NCBI GenBank assembly: GCA_963793005.1
Contig: CAWBYP010000002.1
Span: 186,001 to 250,000 of the forward strand
DNA from: RPQJ01 sp963793005
GTDB taxonomy: Bacteria; Pseudomonadota; Gammaproteobacteria; Steroidobacterales; Steroidobacteraceae
Reading direction: 5' to 3'
Length of the DNA: 64,000 nt
Shown here in pieces: positions 1-8,498 of the stretch. The notes under the pieces were generated by a model, which was given only the letters and a program-made list of their open reading frames with translations, was not told the origin of the DNA and did no database searches. The position numbers were made by a program, and so were the translations under genes. The first letter of the stretch is position 1. Every line of letters begins with the position of its first letter.

Positions 1-459
1 CAGCGGGCGCCCGACGCCCAGCAGGATGGGCACCACGGTGATCGTTATCTGGTCGAGCAGGCCGGCCTTCAGGAATTCCTGGATGGTCTGTCCGCCATCG
101 ATGTAGAGGTGGCGGAAGCCTTCGTGGCCCAGGCGGTCGGACAGCGCGCCGGGAGTCCCCTGCCACGAGTGCACCGATGTGGCCAGTTCCACGGGAACAC
201 TCACGGGTGCGTGACTCATCACGTAGACCGGCAACAGTTCGTAAGGCCACTCCTCGAACGCGAGCACCCGCTCGAATGAGTGCCGTCCCATGACCATGCC
301 ATCGATCGACGCCATGAATTCCAGGTATCCGCAGTCCTCACCTTCGGGGATCAGGGTCTGGACATCGTCCAGCCAGTCGATGCTTCCATCGGGGCGTGCG
401 ATGTAGCCATCGAGGCTGGTGGCGATGAATGCCGATGCACGGGCTCTCATGAGCATCAT
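1..459 (-). CDS. RibD C-terminal / DHFR-like reductase, partial (3' end outside window)
   Basis: The first 153 codons of a dihydrofolate-reductase-family (RibD C-terminal domain) protein. The N-terminus carries the family pattern TSLDGYIARPDGSIDWL, followed by a DGMVMGRHSFE stretch and, near the window edge, LYIDGGQTIQEFL and TVVPILLG, all typical of this NADPH-binding fold. Such proteins are usually small stand-alone reductases of unknown substrate. The reading frame runs off position 1, so roughly the last 20-30 residues are missing. Methionine codons at 459, 456 and 450 are possible starts, none with a strong ribosome binding site. A second, only distantly similar member lies at 36488-37117. 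Confidence 0.8.
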   Translation of the reverse strand, partial: MMLMRARASAFIATSLDGYIARPDGSIDWLDDVQTLIPEGEDCGYLEFMASIDGMVMGRHSFERVLAFEEWPYELLPVYVMSHAPVSVPVELATSVHSWQGTPGALSDRLGHEGFRHLYIDGGQTIQEFLKAGLLDQITITVVPILLGVGRPL

Positions 460-514
460 TTTCCGCGGCGATGCATGTTGTCGCGAATGACAACCCGTGG
501 CACGCGCCCAGTCA

Positions 515-552
515 ACACAAAAGAAAACGCCGCGGGGTTACCGCGGCGTCTT
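515..552 (-). terminator. Rho-independent terminator of the small lipoprotein gene
   Basis: A 9-bp perfect stem (ACGCCGCGG at 527-535 with CCGCGGCGT at 541-549, loop 536-540) is followed on the minus strand by a T-rich tract (complement of 517-527). It lies about 30 bases after the stop of the minus-strand lipoprotein gene. Confidence 0.85.
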
Positions 553-582
553 CCGTCGAGCTTTCGAGCAATCGCCGGGCGA

Positions 583-897
583 TTACTTGCCCATCGACTT
601 CTTGAACGCGCGATCGATCTTCTCGCTGTTCGCGTCGCAGCAGGCCTGCGCAGCCTTGGCAGCCTGGCCCGCCTGGTTGGCGGTGTTGTTGGCCATGGCA
701 GCAGCGTCAGCGGCAGCCTTGGAAGCGTCGGCAGCAGCCTTGGCGGTGGCGGTGGCGGCAGCGGCTTCCTGCTGGGCAGCCTTGACGGCGGCGTCGTTGG
801 AAGCGACGTATTCGTTGAACTTCGAGTCGCTTACGCAGCCGGCGAGGGCAACGGCAGCAGCGGTGACGGTCAGGATCTTGGCGACGGCAGTCTTCAT
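583..897 (-). CDS. Small alanine-rich Lpp/OprI-like outer-membrane lipoprotein
   Basis: A 104-residue protein with a lipoprotein signal peptide ending in the lipobox LAGC, then an alanine-rich region with a coiled-coil-like heptad pattern and the C-terminus FKKSMGK. This matches the alanine-zipper Lpp/OprI-like major lipoproteins, which trimerise in the periplasm and may tie the outer membrane to peptidoglycan. The start at 897 is preferred over the in-frame ATG at 921 because AAGGAA lies about 9 bases upstream of it and the signal peptide then begins MKTAVAK. The gene stands alone with its own terminator, as expected for an abundant lipoprotein. An odd CC pair occurs at QACCDAN. Confidence 0.8.
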   Translation of the reverse strand: MKTAVAKILTVTAAAVALAGCVSDSKFNEYVASNDAAVKAAQQEAAAATATAKAAADASKAAADAAAMANNTANQAGQAAKAAQACCDANSEKIDRAFKKSMGK

Positions 898-1105
898 GGG
901 TTTCGTTCCTTCGTGTGACATTGATTATCAACAGCCAACAGCGCCCGCCCGAGCATGTCGGGAAACCGGGTCCGCAGTAGCGCAGTGCAATATTAACCTA
1001 TGTTGGGTGTAGGTAAAAGGCGAAACGGCCATCAACGGCGCCAATTGGCCACTGCGTGTGCCCCGAACCATGGTGTTCACGCCGGGCTTGCATTGCGCCC
1101 GGCAA

Positions 1106-1121
1106 CTGTATATAAAAACAG
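1106..1121. promoter_or_regulatory. LexA box 1 (SOS operator)
   Basis: CTGTATATAAAAACAG is a perfect CTGT-N8-ACAG gammaproteobacterial LexA box, 27 bases before the lexA start. Confidence 0.92.
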
Positions 1122-1124
1122 TTA

Positions 1125-1140
1125 CTGTAAATAAACACAG
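1125..1140. promoter_or_regulatory. LexA box 2 (SOS operator)
   Basis: CTGTAAATAAACACAG is a second perfect CTGT-N8-ACAG box. Its centre is 19 bp from that of box 1, so two LexA dimers could bind side by side over the lexA-imuA-imuB-dnaE2 promoter. Confidence 0.92.
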
Positions 1141-1148
1141 GTATCGCC

Positions 1149-1766
1149 ATGGACGACCTCACCCCGCGCCAGCGCCAGGTCCTGCGCTTCATCCAGGAAG
1201 CCGTGATCGAGCACGGCATGCCGCCCACCCGCGCCGAAATCGCCGAGGCAATCGGCTTCAAGTCGGCCAATGCGGCCGAAGAACACCTGCGCGCCCTGCA
1301 GCGCAAGGGAGTACTGGAGCTGCGGCCGGGCGCCTCGCGAGGCATCCAGCTCCGCGACTCGCTGCGCGAGCAACTCGGCCTGCCGCTCATCGGCCGGGTT
1401 GCCGCCGGCCGACCCATCCTCGCCGAGGAAAACATCGAGGCGCATTACCAGATCGACCCGCAGCTCTTCCAGCCGCGCCCTCATTACCTTCTCAAGGTAC
1501 GCGGCATGAGCATGAAGAACGCCGGCATCCTCGACGGCGACCTGGTCGCCGTGCACCGCACGCCCGAAGTCCGCAACCGGCAGATCGTCGTGGCGCGGCT
1601 CGAGAACGAGGTGACCGTGAAGCGCTACCGGCAGGACGGCACGATGGTGTGGCTGCTGCCGGAGAACCTGGACTTCGAGCCGTTGTGCATCGACCTGAAG
1701 AACGAGTCGCTGATCATCGAAGGCGTAGTGGTCGGCGTTGTGAGGCAGGAGGCGGGCAGGGCGTGA
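1149..1766 (+). CDS. lexA: LexA repressor, first gene of the mutagenesis cassette
   Basis: The SOS transcriptional repressor, a self-cleaving S24 protease, 205 residues. The N-terminal winged helix (about 1-65) starts MDDLTPRQRQVL. The cleavage bond is Ala86-Gly87 (VAAGRPI), the catalytic serine is Ser121 (RGMSMKN) and the lysine is Lys158 (EVTVKRY). Two tandem LexA boxes lie directly upstream, so it represses itself and the downstream imuA-imuB-dnaE2 genes. The stop codon abuts the imuA start with no gap. This placement is typical of the LexA copy carried with imuAB-dnaE2 cassettes; whether another lexA exists in the genome cannot be seen here. Confidence 0.95.
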   Translation: MDDLTPRQRQVLRFIQEAVIEHGMPPTRAEIAEAIGFKSANAAEEHLRALQRKGVLELRPGASRGIQLRDSLREQLGLPLIGRVAAGRPILAEENIEAHYQIDPQLFQPRPHYLLKVRGMSMKNAGILDGDLVAVHRTPEVRNRQIVVARLENEVTVKRYRQDGTMVWLLPENLDFEPLCIDLKNESLIIEGVVVGVVRQEAGRA

Positions 1767-2411
1767 ATGTCTTCTTTCGACGACCTGCTGCGTCACCCCG
1801 GCCTCTGGCGCGCGCGGGAACAGACCGGGCCAACGGCTGAATCCTCCGCCCTGCCCACGGGTTATTCAGCGCTCGACCGCTGCCTGCCCGGCGGCGGATG
1901 GCCACGGCAGGGCCTGATCGAGATCCTCGTGGATCGCTGCGGCATCGGCGAGGTAAGCCTGCTGATGCCGGCGCTCACGGTACTCGGCCGCGATGAACAC
2001 GAGGATGGCTGGTTTGCCTGGATTTCGCCGCCGTACCAGCCCTACGCGCCGGCGCTCGCAGCGCGCGGCATAGACCTGCACCGTCTGCTGATCGTGCGTG
2101 CGCAGCCTGCGGAGTGGGCGATGGAGCAGGCACTGCGATCGGGAGCCTGCAGCGCGGTGATCGGCTGGGCCCCGTTCCGCGACCGGCAGTGGTTGCGTCG
2201 CCTGCAGCTTGCCTCGGAACAGTCGCGCTGCATGACGGTGCTGTTTCGCAGTCTCGCCGATGGCGAGCAGCCGTCGCCCGCAGTGTTGCGCATCGCACTC
2301 ACTGCCGGCCCCGGCGGCCTCGAGGCGCGCATCCTCAAGAGTCGCGGCGGACGGCCGGCAACCATCCTCCTCGGCTGGCTCGACACGGCGGCACAAGCCG
2401 CCGCGCACTGA
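1767..2411 (+). CDS. imuA: ImuA, RecA-like accessory protein of translesion synthesis
   Basis: A 214-residue protein of the ImuA (SulA/RecA-like) family. Residues 31-68 contain TGYSALDRCLPGGGWPRQGL and EILVDRCGIGEVSLL, the family's degenerate Walker A region. ImuA works with ImuB and the DnaE2 polymerase in SOS-induced error-prone repair. The ATG follows the lexA stop codon immediately, so the two are translated from one message under the LexA boxes. The assignment rests on these motifs and on the conserved lexA-imuA-imuB-dnaE2 order. Confidence 0.88.
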   Translation: MSSFDDLLRHPGLWRAREQTGPTAESSALPTGYSALDRCLPGGGWPRQGLIEILVDRCGIGEVSLLMPALTVLGRDEHEDGWFAWISPPYQPYAPALAARGIDLHRLLIVRAQPAEWAMEQALRSGACSAVIGWAPFRDRQWLRRLQLASEQSRCMTVLFRSLADGEQPSPAVLRIALTAGPGGLEARILKSRGGRPATILLGWLDTAAQAAAH

Positions 2412-2439
2412 CGTGTCGCTGCCCCGAAGACACCGGGCC

Positions 2440-4047
2440 ATGCCCGGGGGCCTCCCATCTCCCGCGATCGCGCGCAACCGGCCAAGCTTGCGACCTGCGC
2501 CCCCGACCGGGCGTGGGCCGGGTGAGCCGGCTGGTGCCGTCGCGACGGCTGGCGAGCTCTGGCTTGCGATACACCTGCCTCACTACATTCTCGAGTCACT
2601 GCGCCGGTCTGTCGCTGCAGGGTCCGGCGCCGGCCAGGCGCCAGGTGCGGCCAGCGTGGTGGTGGACGTGGAGCGCGGGGGCAGGGTGGTCTGTGCCTGC
2701 GATGCCGAAGCAGCTGCAGCCGGCATCGTGCGCGGCATTGCGCTCAACTCTGCGCTGGCGCTGCTGCCGGGGCTTTCCGTGCTGGCGCGTTCCGTTGCCG
2801 CGGAGCGTACCCTGCTCGAGGCGGTTGCCACCTGCGCGGGAGACTTCACGCCACGCGTCGCGCTCGAACCACCCGACGGTGTGCTGCTCGAGGTACGTGG
2901 CAGCCTGAAGTTGTTTGGCGGAGTGCGACGGCTGGTTGTCCATGTGCGCGAACGCCTCCAATCAGCGGGTGTCGAGCCACAACTCGCAATTGCGCCCGCG
3001 CCGCTCGCCGCGCTCTGGTTCGCACGCAGCGGGAAAGAGGTCGCGCTTCGCAGCCGGGACAGCCTTGCGAGTCGACTCGCGCCACTGCCACTCGCCTGCA
3101 CGCGCTGGCCGGAGAAGAGCCTCGAGTCGCTCGCCACGATGGGCGTGCGCACCGTGGGCGATTGCCTCAGGCTTCCGCGCGACGGTTTCGCCCGCCGGTT
3201 TGCGCCGGAGGTGCTGCGCTCGCTCGATCGAGCCCTGGGCCGCGCGCCCGACCCGCGCGCCGCGTTCGTGCGGCGGGAGCGCTACATGGAGAGGCGGAAC
3301 CTCGAGCCCGAGATCTCGGACACCGATCGTCTTGGCCGGACGATGGCTCCGATGCTCGACGATCTGTGCGGGTACCTGCAGGCCAGGGGATGCGCGGTGG
3401 ACGCGCTCGAGTTCCGGCTCACACATCGTGATGCGCCAGCAACTCGCGTGCGACTTCGATTCGCCGAGCCCACGGCGCAGGCGGGGCAGATGGCAGGGCT
3501 GCTGTGCGAACGGCTCGCGCGCACGCAACTGCCCGAACCCGTTCGTGCCCTGCGCTTGCGAAGCGGCGTCCTGCTGGAGGCGCGTGAAGAGGCCGGTGAC
3601 CTGTTCGCACGCGGCCGGTACGGCGCGGTGGGCGTGCCGCAGTTCATCGAACGCCTGCGCGCGCGCCTTGGTGCAGATGCGGTGCAAGGTGTCCGCCTGG
3701 TGCCCGAGCACCGCCCCGAGGCGGCCTGGGAAATAGGGGACATTCCCCTATTTCCCAGGCGTGGATCGGAAAATATGGGAAATAGGGGAATGTCCCCTAT
3801 TTCCCCTGGTTGCCGGCCGCTGTGGCTGCTTGCGGAGCCCCGGCTGCTTGATGGCCAGGACTGGCCGTACTTCGAGGGACGGCTGGAGATCGAGGACGGG
3901 CCGGAGCGCATCGAGTCGGGCTGGTGGGACGGTCGTGACGTGCGCCGCGACTACTACATCGCGCGCACGACGGGCGGTGTGCGCCTCTGGGTGTTCCGTG
4001 AGCGACGCAAGGACGGCCGCTGGTTCATGCACGGCGTGTTCGGCTGA
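2440..4047 (+). CDS. imuB: ImuB, Y-family polymerase-like mutasome protein with an in-frame palindromic insertion
   Basis: A Y-family (DinB/UmuC-like) protein of about 535 residues that bridges DnaE2 and the sliding clamp in SOS mutagenesis; family members are generally catalytically inactive. The recognisable domain starts with ELWLAIHLPHYILESL about 40 residues after the chosen ATG, so there is a Pro/Arg-rich N-terminal extension; a GTG at 2413 is an alternative start. The C-terminus (WWDGRDVRRDYYIAR to RWFMHGVFG) is typical of the family. Residues about 429-456 are encoded by two palindromes at 3725-3805, giving GDIPLF and NRGMSP peptides foreign to the family. The frame is kept through the insert. 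It lies between HRPEAAW and RPLWLL, a linker between polymerase-like and C-terminal domains, so function may be kept. Confidence 0.88.
   Translation: MPGGLPSPAIARNRPSLRPAPPTGRGPGEPAGAVATAGELWLAIHLPHYILESLRRSVAAGSGAGQAPGAASVVVDVERGGRVVCACDAEAAAAGIVRGIALNSALALLPGLSVLARSVAAERTLLEAVATCAGDFTPRVALEPPDGVLLEVRGSLKLFGGVRRLVVHVRERLQSAGVEPQLAIAPAPLAALWFARSGKEVALRSRDSLASRLAPLPLACTRWPEKSLESLATMGVRTVGDCLRLPRDGFARRFAPEVLRSLDRALGRAPDPRAAFVRRERYMERRNLEPEISDTDRLGRTMAPMLDDLCGYLQARGCAVDALEFRLTHRDAPATRVRLRFAEPTAQAGQMAGLLCERLARTQLPEPVRALRLRSGVLLEAREEAGDLFARGRYGAVGVPQFIERLRARLGADAVQGVRLVPEHRPEAAWEIGDIPLFPRRGSENMGNRGMSPISPGCRPLWLLAEPRLLDGQDWPYFEGRLEIEDGPERIESGWWDGRDVRRDYYIARTTGGVRLWVFRERRKDGRWFMHGVFG
3725..3806. repeat. 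Paired palindromic (REP/BIME-like) element inside imuB
   Basis: Two palindromes lie 17 bp apart. The first has 16-bp perfect arms (3725-3740 and 3744-3759) around CAT; the second has 13-bp perfect arms (3777-3789 and 3793-3805) around ATG. The cores AAATAGGGGACATTCC and AAATAGGGGAATGTCC are reverse complements, so this is an inverted pair of one unit. The same core recurs at 58000-58042. The arrangement resembles REP/BIME elements spread by RAYT transposases; no such transposase is in the window. Confidence 0.85.
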
Positions 4048-4079
4048 GCGCACGGGGTACAGCGCGACCGGACCAGTCC

Positions 4080-7000
4080 ATGAACTACGCCGAGCTGCAC
4101 TGCCTCAGCAATTTCAGTTTCCTGCGCGGTGCTTCGCACCCTGAGGAACTCGTCGAGCGCGCCGCCGGGCTGGGCTACGAGGCGCTCGCGATCACCGACG
4201 AGTGTTCGGTCGCCGGTGTCGTGCGCGCGCACGTCGCGGCACGCGAGCATCGCATCAAGCTGATCATCGGCAGCGAGCTGCGGCTGGCCGATGGCCTGCG
4301 CTGCGTGCTGCTCGCGGCCGACCGTGATGGCTACGGCCGGCTCTGCCGCTTGATCACGCGGGCGCGGCGCGCGGCGCCGAAGGGAACATACCGGCTGGAG
4401 CGCGGGGATTTCGAGGTTTCCGCTGGCCTGCTCGCGCTCTGGCTTCCGGGCACGACGCCGGATCCGGCCGAAGCGCGCTGGCTGGCCCAGGTGTTTCCCG
4501 GCTGCCTGTGGATTGCGGTCGAGCTGCTCACCTCGGGTCGCGATCGCGAGAGGCTCGAATCACTCGGGCAACTCGGCCGGGAACTCGGCCTGCCGCTGGT
4601 GGCTGCCGGCGACGTGCACATGCACGTGCGCGGCCGCCGTGCATTGCAGGACGTGCTCACGGCAACGCGGCTCCGTACCACCGTCGACCGCGCGGGCCTT
4701 GCGCTGCACCCGAATGGCGAGCGGCACCTGCGTCCGCCAGCGCGCCTCGAGGAGGTCTATCCACCGGCGTTACTGGCCGCGACGATCGACATCGCCCGGC
4801 GCTGCAGCTTCTCGCTGGACGAACTGCGCTACGAGTATCCGCGGGAAATCGTGCCCGATGGTGAAACGCCCGCGGGCTGGCTCAGGCAGCTCACGCAGCA
4901 GGGCGAGCGGCGGCGCTGGCCGCAGGGCACGCCCGCGACTGCCCGCGCACTCGTCGAGCACGAACTCGCACTGATCGAGGAACTCGGCTACGAGGCGTAT
5001 TTCCTCACGGTCCATGACATCGTCGACTTCGCGCGCGGGCGCGGCATCCTCTGCCAGGGCCGCGGTTCCGCCGCCAACTCCGCCGTGTGCTTCTGTCTCG
5101 GCATCACCGAGGTGGACCCGGCGCGGATGTCGCTGCTGTTCGAGCGATTCATATCGCGCGAGCGCAACGAACCGCCCGACATCGACGTGGATTTCGAGCA
5201 CGAGCGGCGCGAGGAAGTGATCCAGTACATCTACGCGAAGTACGGGCGCCGGCGCGCCGCGCTCACTGCGACGGTGATCTGTTACCGGCCGCGCAGCGCG
5301 CTGCGTGACGTGGCGAGGGCGCTCGGTCTCGATCCGCTGCAGGTGGGCGATCTTGCGCGTTCCATGCAGTGGTGGGACGGCTCACGGATCGACCCGGAGC
5401 GCGTGCGTGAGGCGGGTCTCGACCCCGCGAGCCCGGTGCTCGCGCGCGTGATCACGCTGGCCCGGGCGCTGCTCGGTTTTCCACGGCACCTCTCGCAGCA
5501 CGTCGGCGGCTTCGTCATCGCGCGCGACCTGCTCGAGGAACTGGTCCCGGTCGAGAATGCGGCGATGCCGGATCGCACGGTCATCCAGTGGGACAAGGAT
5601 GACCTCGACGCGCTCGGCCTGCTCAAGGTGGACGTGCTCGGCCTCGGCATGCTGGCCGCCATTCGGCGGGCATTTGCGCTGGTCGAGGAATTCCGTGGCC
5701 TGCGCTGGACGCTGGCCAGCGTTCCCGCCGAGGATCCTGCCGTGTACGAGATGATCGGCCACGGCGACACGATGGGCGTGTTCCAGATCGAGTCACGGGC
5801 GCAGATGGCGATGCTGCCGCGGCTGAAGCCACTGAACTACTACGACCTGGTGATCGAGGTAGCCATCATCCGCCCGGGTCCCATCCAGGGCGACATGGTG
5901 CACCCCTACCTGCGCCGTCGGGGCGGGCTCGAGCCCGTGAGTTACCCGAGCGCGGCAGTCGAGGGCGTATTGAAGCGCACGCTCGGCGTGCCGATCTTCC
6001 AGGAGCAGGTGATGCAGCTCGCGGTCGTGGCCGCAGGCTTCACGCCGGGCGAGGCCGACCAGCTGCGCCGCGCCATGGCTGCCTGGAAGCGCAAGGGCGG
6101 CTTAAGCCACTTCGAGGACAGGCTGATCCGCGGCATGCGTGAGCGGGGCTACGCCGAGGAATTTGCCAGGCAGATCTTCCGCCAGATCCTTGGCTTCGGC
6201 GAGTACGGCTTTCCTGAGTCGCACGCTGCCAGCTTCGCGCTGCTGGTGTATGTGTCGGCATGGCTGAAGCGGCACGAGCCGGCGGCCTTCACGGCGGCGC
6301 TGCTCAACAGCCAGCCGATGGGGTTCTACGCGCCGTCGCAGCTGGTGCAGGACGCGCGGCGCCACGGGGTGGAGGTGCGGCCGGCCGACGCGCTCGCGAG
6401 CGACTGGGACTGTACGCTCGAGCGTCGCGAGGACGGTACGGCCGCACTGCGGCTCGGGCTGCGGCTGGTGAAGGGCCTGTCGCAACAGGCCGGCATGCGC
6501 CTGGTCGCGGCACGCTGTGTGCGCGTGTTCGATAGTGTGCAGGATCTCGCCGTCCGGGCCGGACTCGGCCGTCGTGAGCTGGGCTGTCTCGCGGCAGCAG
6601 GGGTGCTCGCGGGCTTCGCCGGTCATCGTCACCGCGCGGCGTGGAACGTCGCGGGTACTGAACCGCCATTGCCGCTGCTGGCCGCGTCGCGCATCGCCGA
6701 GGGCATTCCGCTGTTGCGCGCACCACGCGAGGGCGAGGATATCGTCGCCGACTACGCACACACCGGACTCACGCTGCGGCGCCACCCGCTCGCGCTGCTG
6801 CGTGCGCGGCTCGAGGGGCGAGGAATCGTGACCGCCGTGGGATTGCGCGGGATGCGGAATGGCGCGACGGTGCGCACGGCGGGGCTCGTCATCACGCGGC
6901 AGCGGCCAGGCAGCGCGCAGGGCGTCACCTTCGTGACGCTCGAGGATGAAACAGGCTACGTCAACCTGATCGTGTGGCGCGACGTCGCCGAGCGGCAGCG

Positions 7001-7145
7001 GCAGACGCTGGTCGGCTCACGGTTGATGGGCGTGGCCGGTGAACTGCAGGTCGAGGGCGAGGTGATGCACGTGATCGCGCGCAGGCTGGTGGACCTGTCG
7101 AGCTGGCTCGGGAGGGTCGCCACGGTGTCGCGCGACTTTCACTAG
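4080..7145 (+). CDS. dnaE2: Error-prone DNA polymerase III alpha subunit DnaE2 (ImuC)
   Basis: A C-family polymerase of 1021 residues, the usual DnaE2 length. The N-terminal PHP domain begins MNYAELHCLSNFSFLRGAS with LAITDECSVAG. Palm residues are visible as PDIDVDFEHERREEV (about residue 366) and KVDVLGLGML (about residue 515), matching the catalytic aspartates of DnaE. A C-terminal OB-fold region carries FVTLEDETGYVNLIVW. It performs damage-tolerant mutagenic synthesis with ImuA and ImuB. It starts 32 bases after imuB and ends the LexA-controlled operon. Confidence 0.95.
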   Translation: MNYAELHCLSNFSFLRGASHPEELVERAAGLGYEALAITDECSVAGVVRAHVAAREHRIKLIIGSELRLADGLRCVLLAADRDGYGRLCRLITRARRAAPKGTYRLERGDFEVSAGLLALWLPGTTPDPAEARWLAQVFPGCLWIAVELLTSGRDRERLESLGQLGRELGLPLVAAGDVHMHVRGRRALQDVLTATRLRTTVDRAGLALHPNGERHLRPPARLEEVYPPALLAATIDIARRCSFSLDELRYEYPREIVPDGETPAGWLRQLTQQGERRRWPQGTPATARALVEHELALIEELGYEAYFLTVHDIVDFARGRGILCQGRGSAANSAVCFCLGITEVDPARMSLLFERFISRERNEPPDIDVDFEHERREEVIQYIYAKYGRRRAALTATVICYRPRSALRDVARALGLDPLQVGDLARSMQWWDGSRIDPERVREAGLDPASPVLARVITLARALLGFPRHLSQHVGGFVIARDLLEELVPVENAAMPDRTVIQWDKDDLDALGLLKVDVLGLGMLAAIRRAFALVEEFRGLRWTLASVPAEDPAVYEMIGHGDTMGVFQIESRAQMAMLPRLKPLNYYDLVIEVAIIRPGPIQGDMVHPYLRRRGGLEPVSYPSAAVEGVLKRTLGVPIFQEQVMQLAVVAAGFTPGEADQLRRAMAAWKRKGGLSHFEDRLIRGMRERGYAEEFARQIFRQILGFGEYGFPESHAASFALLVYVSAWLKRHEPAAFTAALLNSQPMGFYAPSQLVQDARRHGVEVRPADALASDWDCTLERREDGTAALRLGLRLVKGLSQQAGMRLVAARCVRVFDSVQDLAVRAGLGRRELGCLAAAGVLAGFAGHRHRAAWNVAGTEPPLPLLAASRIAEGIPLLRAPREGEDIVADYAHTGLTLRRHPLALLRARLEGRGIVTAVGLRGMRNGATVRTAGLVITRQRPGSAQGVTFVTLEDETGYVNLIVWRDVAERQRQTLVGSRLMGVAGELQVEGEVMHVIARRLVDLSSWLGRVATVSRDFH

Positions 7146-7205
7146 GACGCCAGCCGGCCCGCGCCGGGCCCAGCCTTGGGCGGCATCAGCGCCGCGACCC
7201 GACCG

Positions 7206-7463
7206 CTAGCGCTTGCGCTTGCGCGGCCCGCGACCGTCGCCGATGTCGTAGTCGTCGAAGTCGCTGAGCAGCTCTGACGTGCGCTTCTGCTCGAGCAGCC
7301 GTTCGAGCTTGCGCCATGCAGGTTCTTCCACGTGCCGCGCCGCTCCGCGCTTGCGCTTGTCGAAGTCCTGCATCAGCCGATCCACGTCGAGCGAGTCCTC
7401 GCCGCCGGCCTCGTCGTCGGATTCTTCGTCGTCGAACTCGTCGGACTCTGGCTTTTCTGCCAT
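7206..7463 (-). CDS. Small charged protein, possibly PA3496-like
   Basis: An 85-residue protein with an acidic N-terminal half (SDEFDDEESDDEAGGED) and a basic middle and end (DKRKRGAARH, GPRKRKR). The segment WRKLERLLEQKRTSELLSDFDDYDI resembles the short conserved block of PA3496-type proteins of gammaproteobacteria, whose role is poorly defined. The start at 7463 is chosen because the sequence upstream of it in the same frame is unlike a protein. It is convergent with dnaE2 and separate from it. Confidence 0.55.
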   Translation of the reverse strand: MAEKPESDEFDDEESDDEAGGEDSLDVDRLMQDFDKRKRGAARHVEEPAWRKLERLLEQKRTSELLSDFDDYDIGDGRGPRKRKR

Positions 7464-7565
7464 CGCAGGACCCGGGGCTGGTCTAGGGCTGGTCGTCGGT
7501 CGGTTCTCGCGGCTTCTTATACTTCGGTCATATGAGCTGGGCAAGGGCCGGCAAGCACGAATCGC

Positions 7566-8348
7566 TCAGTGCAACAGACTCGCCATCCGGCGCCTGTAGC
7601 TCGCCGTGAGCTCGTGCCCCTCGCCCAGGACGTCGAACGCCGCCAGGATGCTGCGCCGGGCAAGGTCATCGCCAAAGCGCCGGTCGCGGCGCAGGATCTC
7701 AAGCCATTCCGAAAGCGCCGTTGCATAGTCGCCTGCCAGCGCATGGTGAGCGGCGAGGGCATGCCTCGAGGCCGAGTCTGCGGCGTCCTTCTCCAGGGCG
7801 GCGCGAAGCGCGGTCACTTCGGGCCTGGCGACCGCCGCCTCGACAAATCCAGTCAAGGCGCGCAGTGCGGGCAGGGCCGGGTGGTCGGCCCGGGTCGACT
7901 CGAGTTGCGGAAGGGCCGCGCGCGCTGACTCGATGTCGCGAGCTGCCAGCGCCGAATTCACCTGCGCGACCAGCTGTTCTGTCTCGTCGAGCACGCCGTT
8001 GGCCTCGTCGGCGAGATACTTGTCGAGCAGCGCACGTATCGCCGCTTCCGGCTGTACGCCGACAAACTGCTCAACGGCCTGGCCCTGGTGGAACAGCATC
8101 ACCGTGGGGATGCTGCGGATGCCGAACTGGCCGGCCACCTGCTGCTCCTCGTCGGTATTGACCTTGGCCAGCGCAAATCGGCCGCCGTAGTCGTCGGCGA
8201 TGCGGTCGAGCAGCGGCATCAGTGTCCGGCAGGGGCCGCACCAGGGGGCCCAGAAGTCGACGAGCACCGGCCGGTTCGCCGATTCGGCGACCACCACGGC
8301 AGCAAAGTTGGCCTCGGTAGCGGAAAACTTGTATGGCGCCGCGTTCAT
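7566..8348 (-). CDS. cnoX: CnoX-like thioredoxin with C-terminal TPR region
   Basis: A 260-residue co-chaperone-type thioredoxin. Residues 1-110 form a thioredoxin domain with an intact redox motif, W36-C-G-P-C40, preceded by VLVDFWAP. The remainder is alpha-helical and alanine-rich (SALAARDIESARAALPQLE, HHALAGDYATALSEWLEIL), like the TPR region of E. coli CnoX (YbbN). Many CnoX proteins have lost redox activity; here both active-site cysteines are present, so reductase activity is possible. The start at 8348 has a good ribosome binding site (GGAAGGTGAG). The gene is divergent from the DUF481 protein gene. Confidence 0.85.
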   Translation of the reverse strand: MNAAPYKFSATEANFAAVVVAESANRPVLVDFWAPWCGPCRTLMPLLDRIADDYGGRFALAKVNTDEEQQVAGQFGIRSIPTVMLFHQGQAVEQFVGVQPEAAIRALLDKYLADEANGVLDETEQLVAQVNSALAARDIESARAALPQLESTRADHPALPALRALTGFVEAAVARPEVTALRAALEKDAADSASRHALAAHHALAGDYATALSEWLEILRRDRRFGDDLARRSILAAFDVLGEGHELTASYRRRMASLLH

Positions 8349-8498
8349 CTCACCTTCCCCCTGCCGCTGGGCGCCGGATTGTCCCGGGCGCAGGTCAAGC
8401 GCGCAAGGGTGCAGGGCGGCCAGCTTATTGCCGCGCAAGAACCCGATCGCATTGGCTATACTCCGCGGCCATTTTTTGTCGTGTCCGGGAGAAATCCA

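Noticed and set aside
7146..7205. G/C-rich pairing after dnaE2 as a terminator
   Set aside because: Some self-pairing exists, but there is no T tract and the stem is imperfect.
8425..8462. TTATTG with TATACT as a promoter for the DUF481 gene
   Set aside because: The spacing is far from 17 bases, so only the -10-like hexamer is mentioned.
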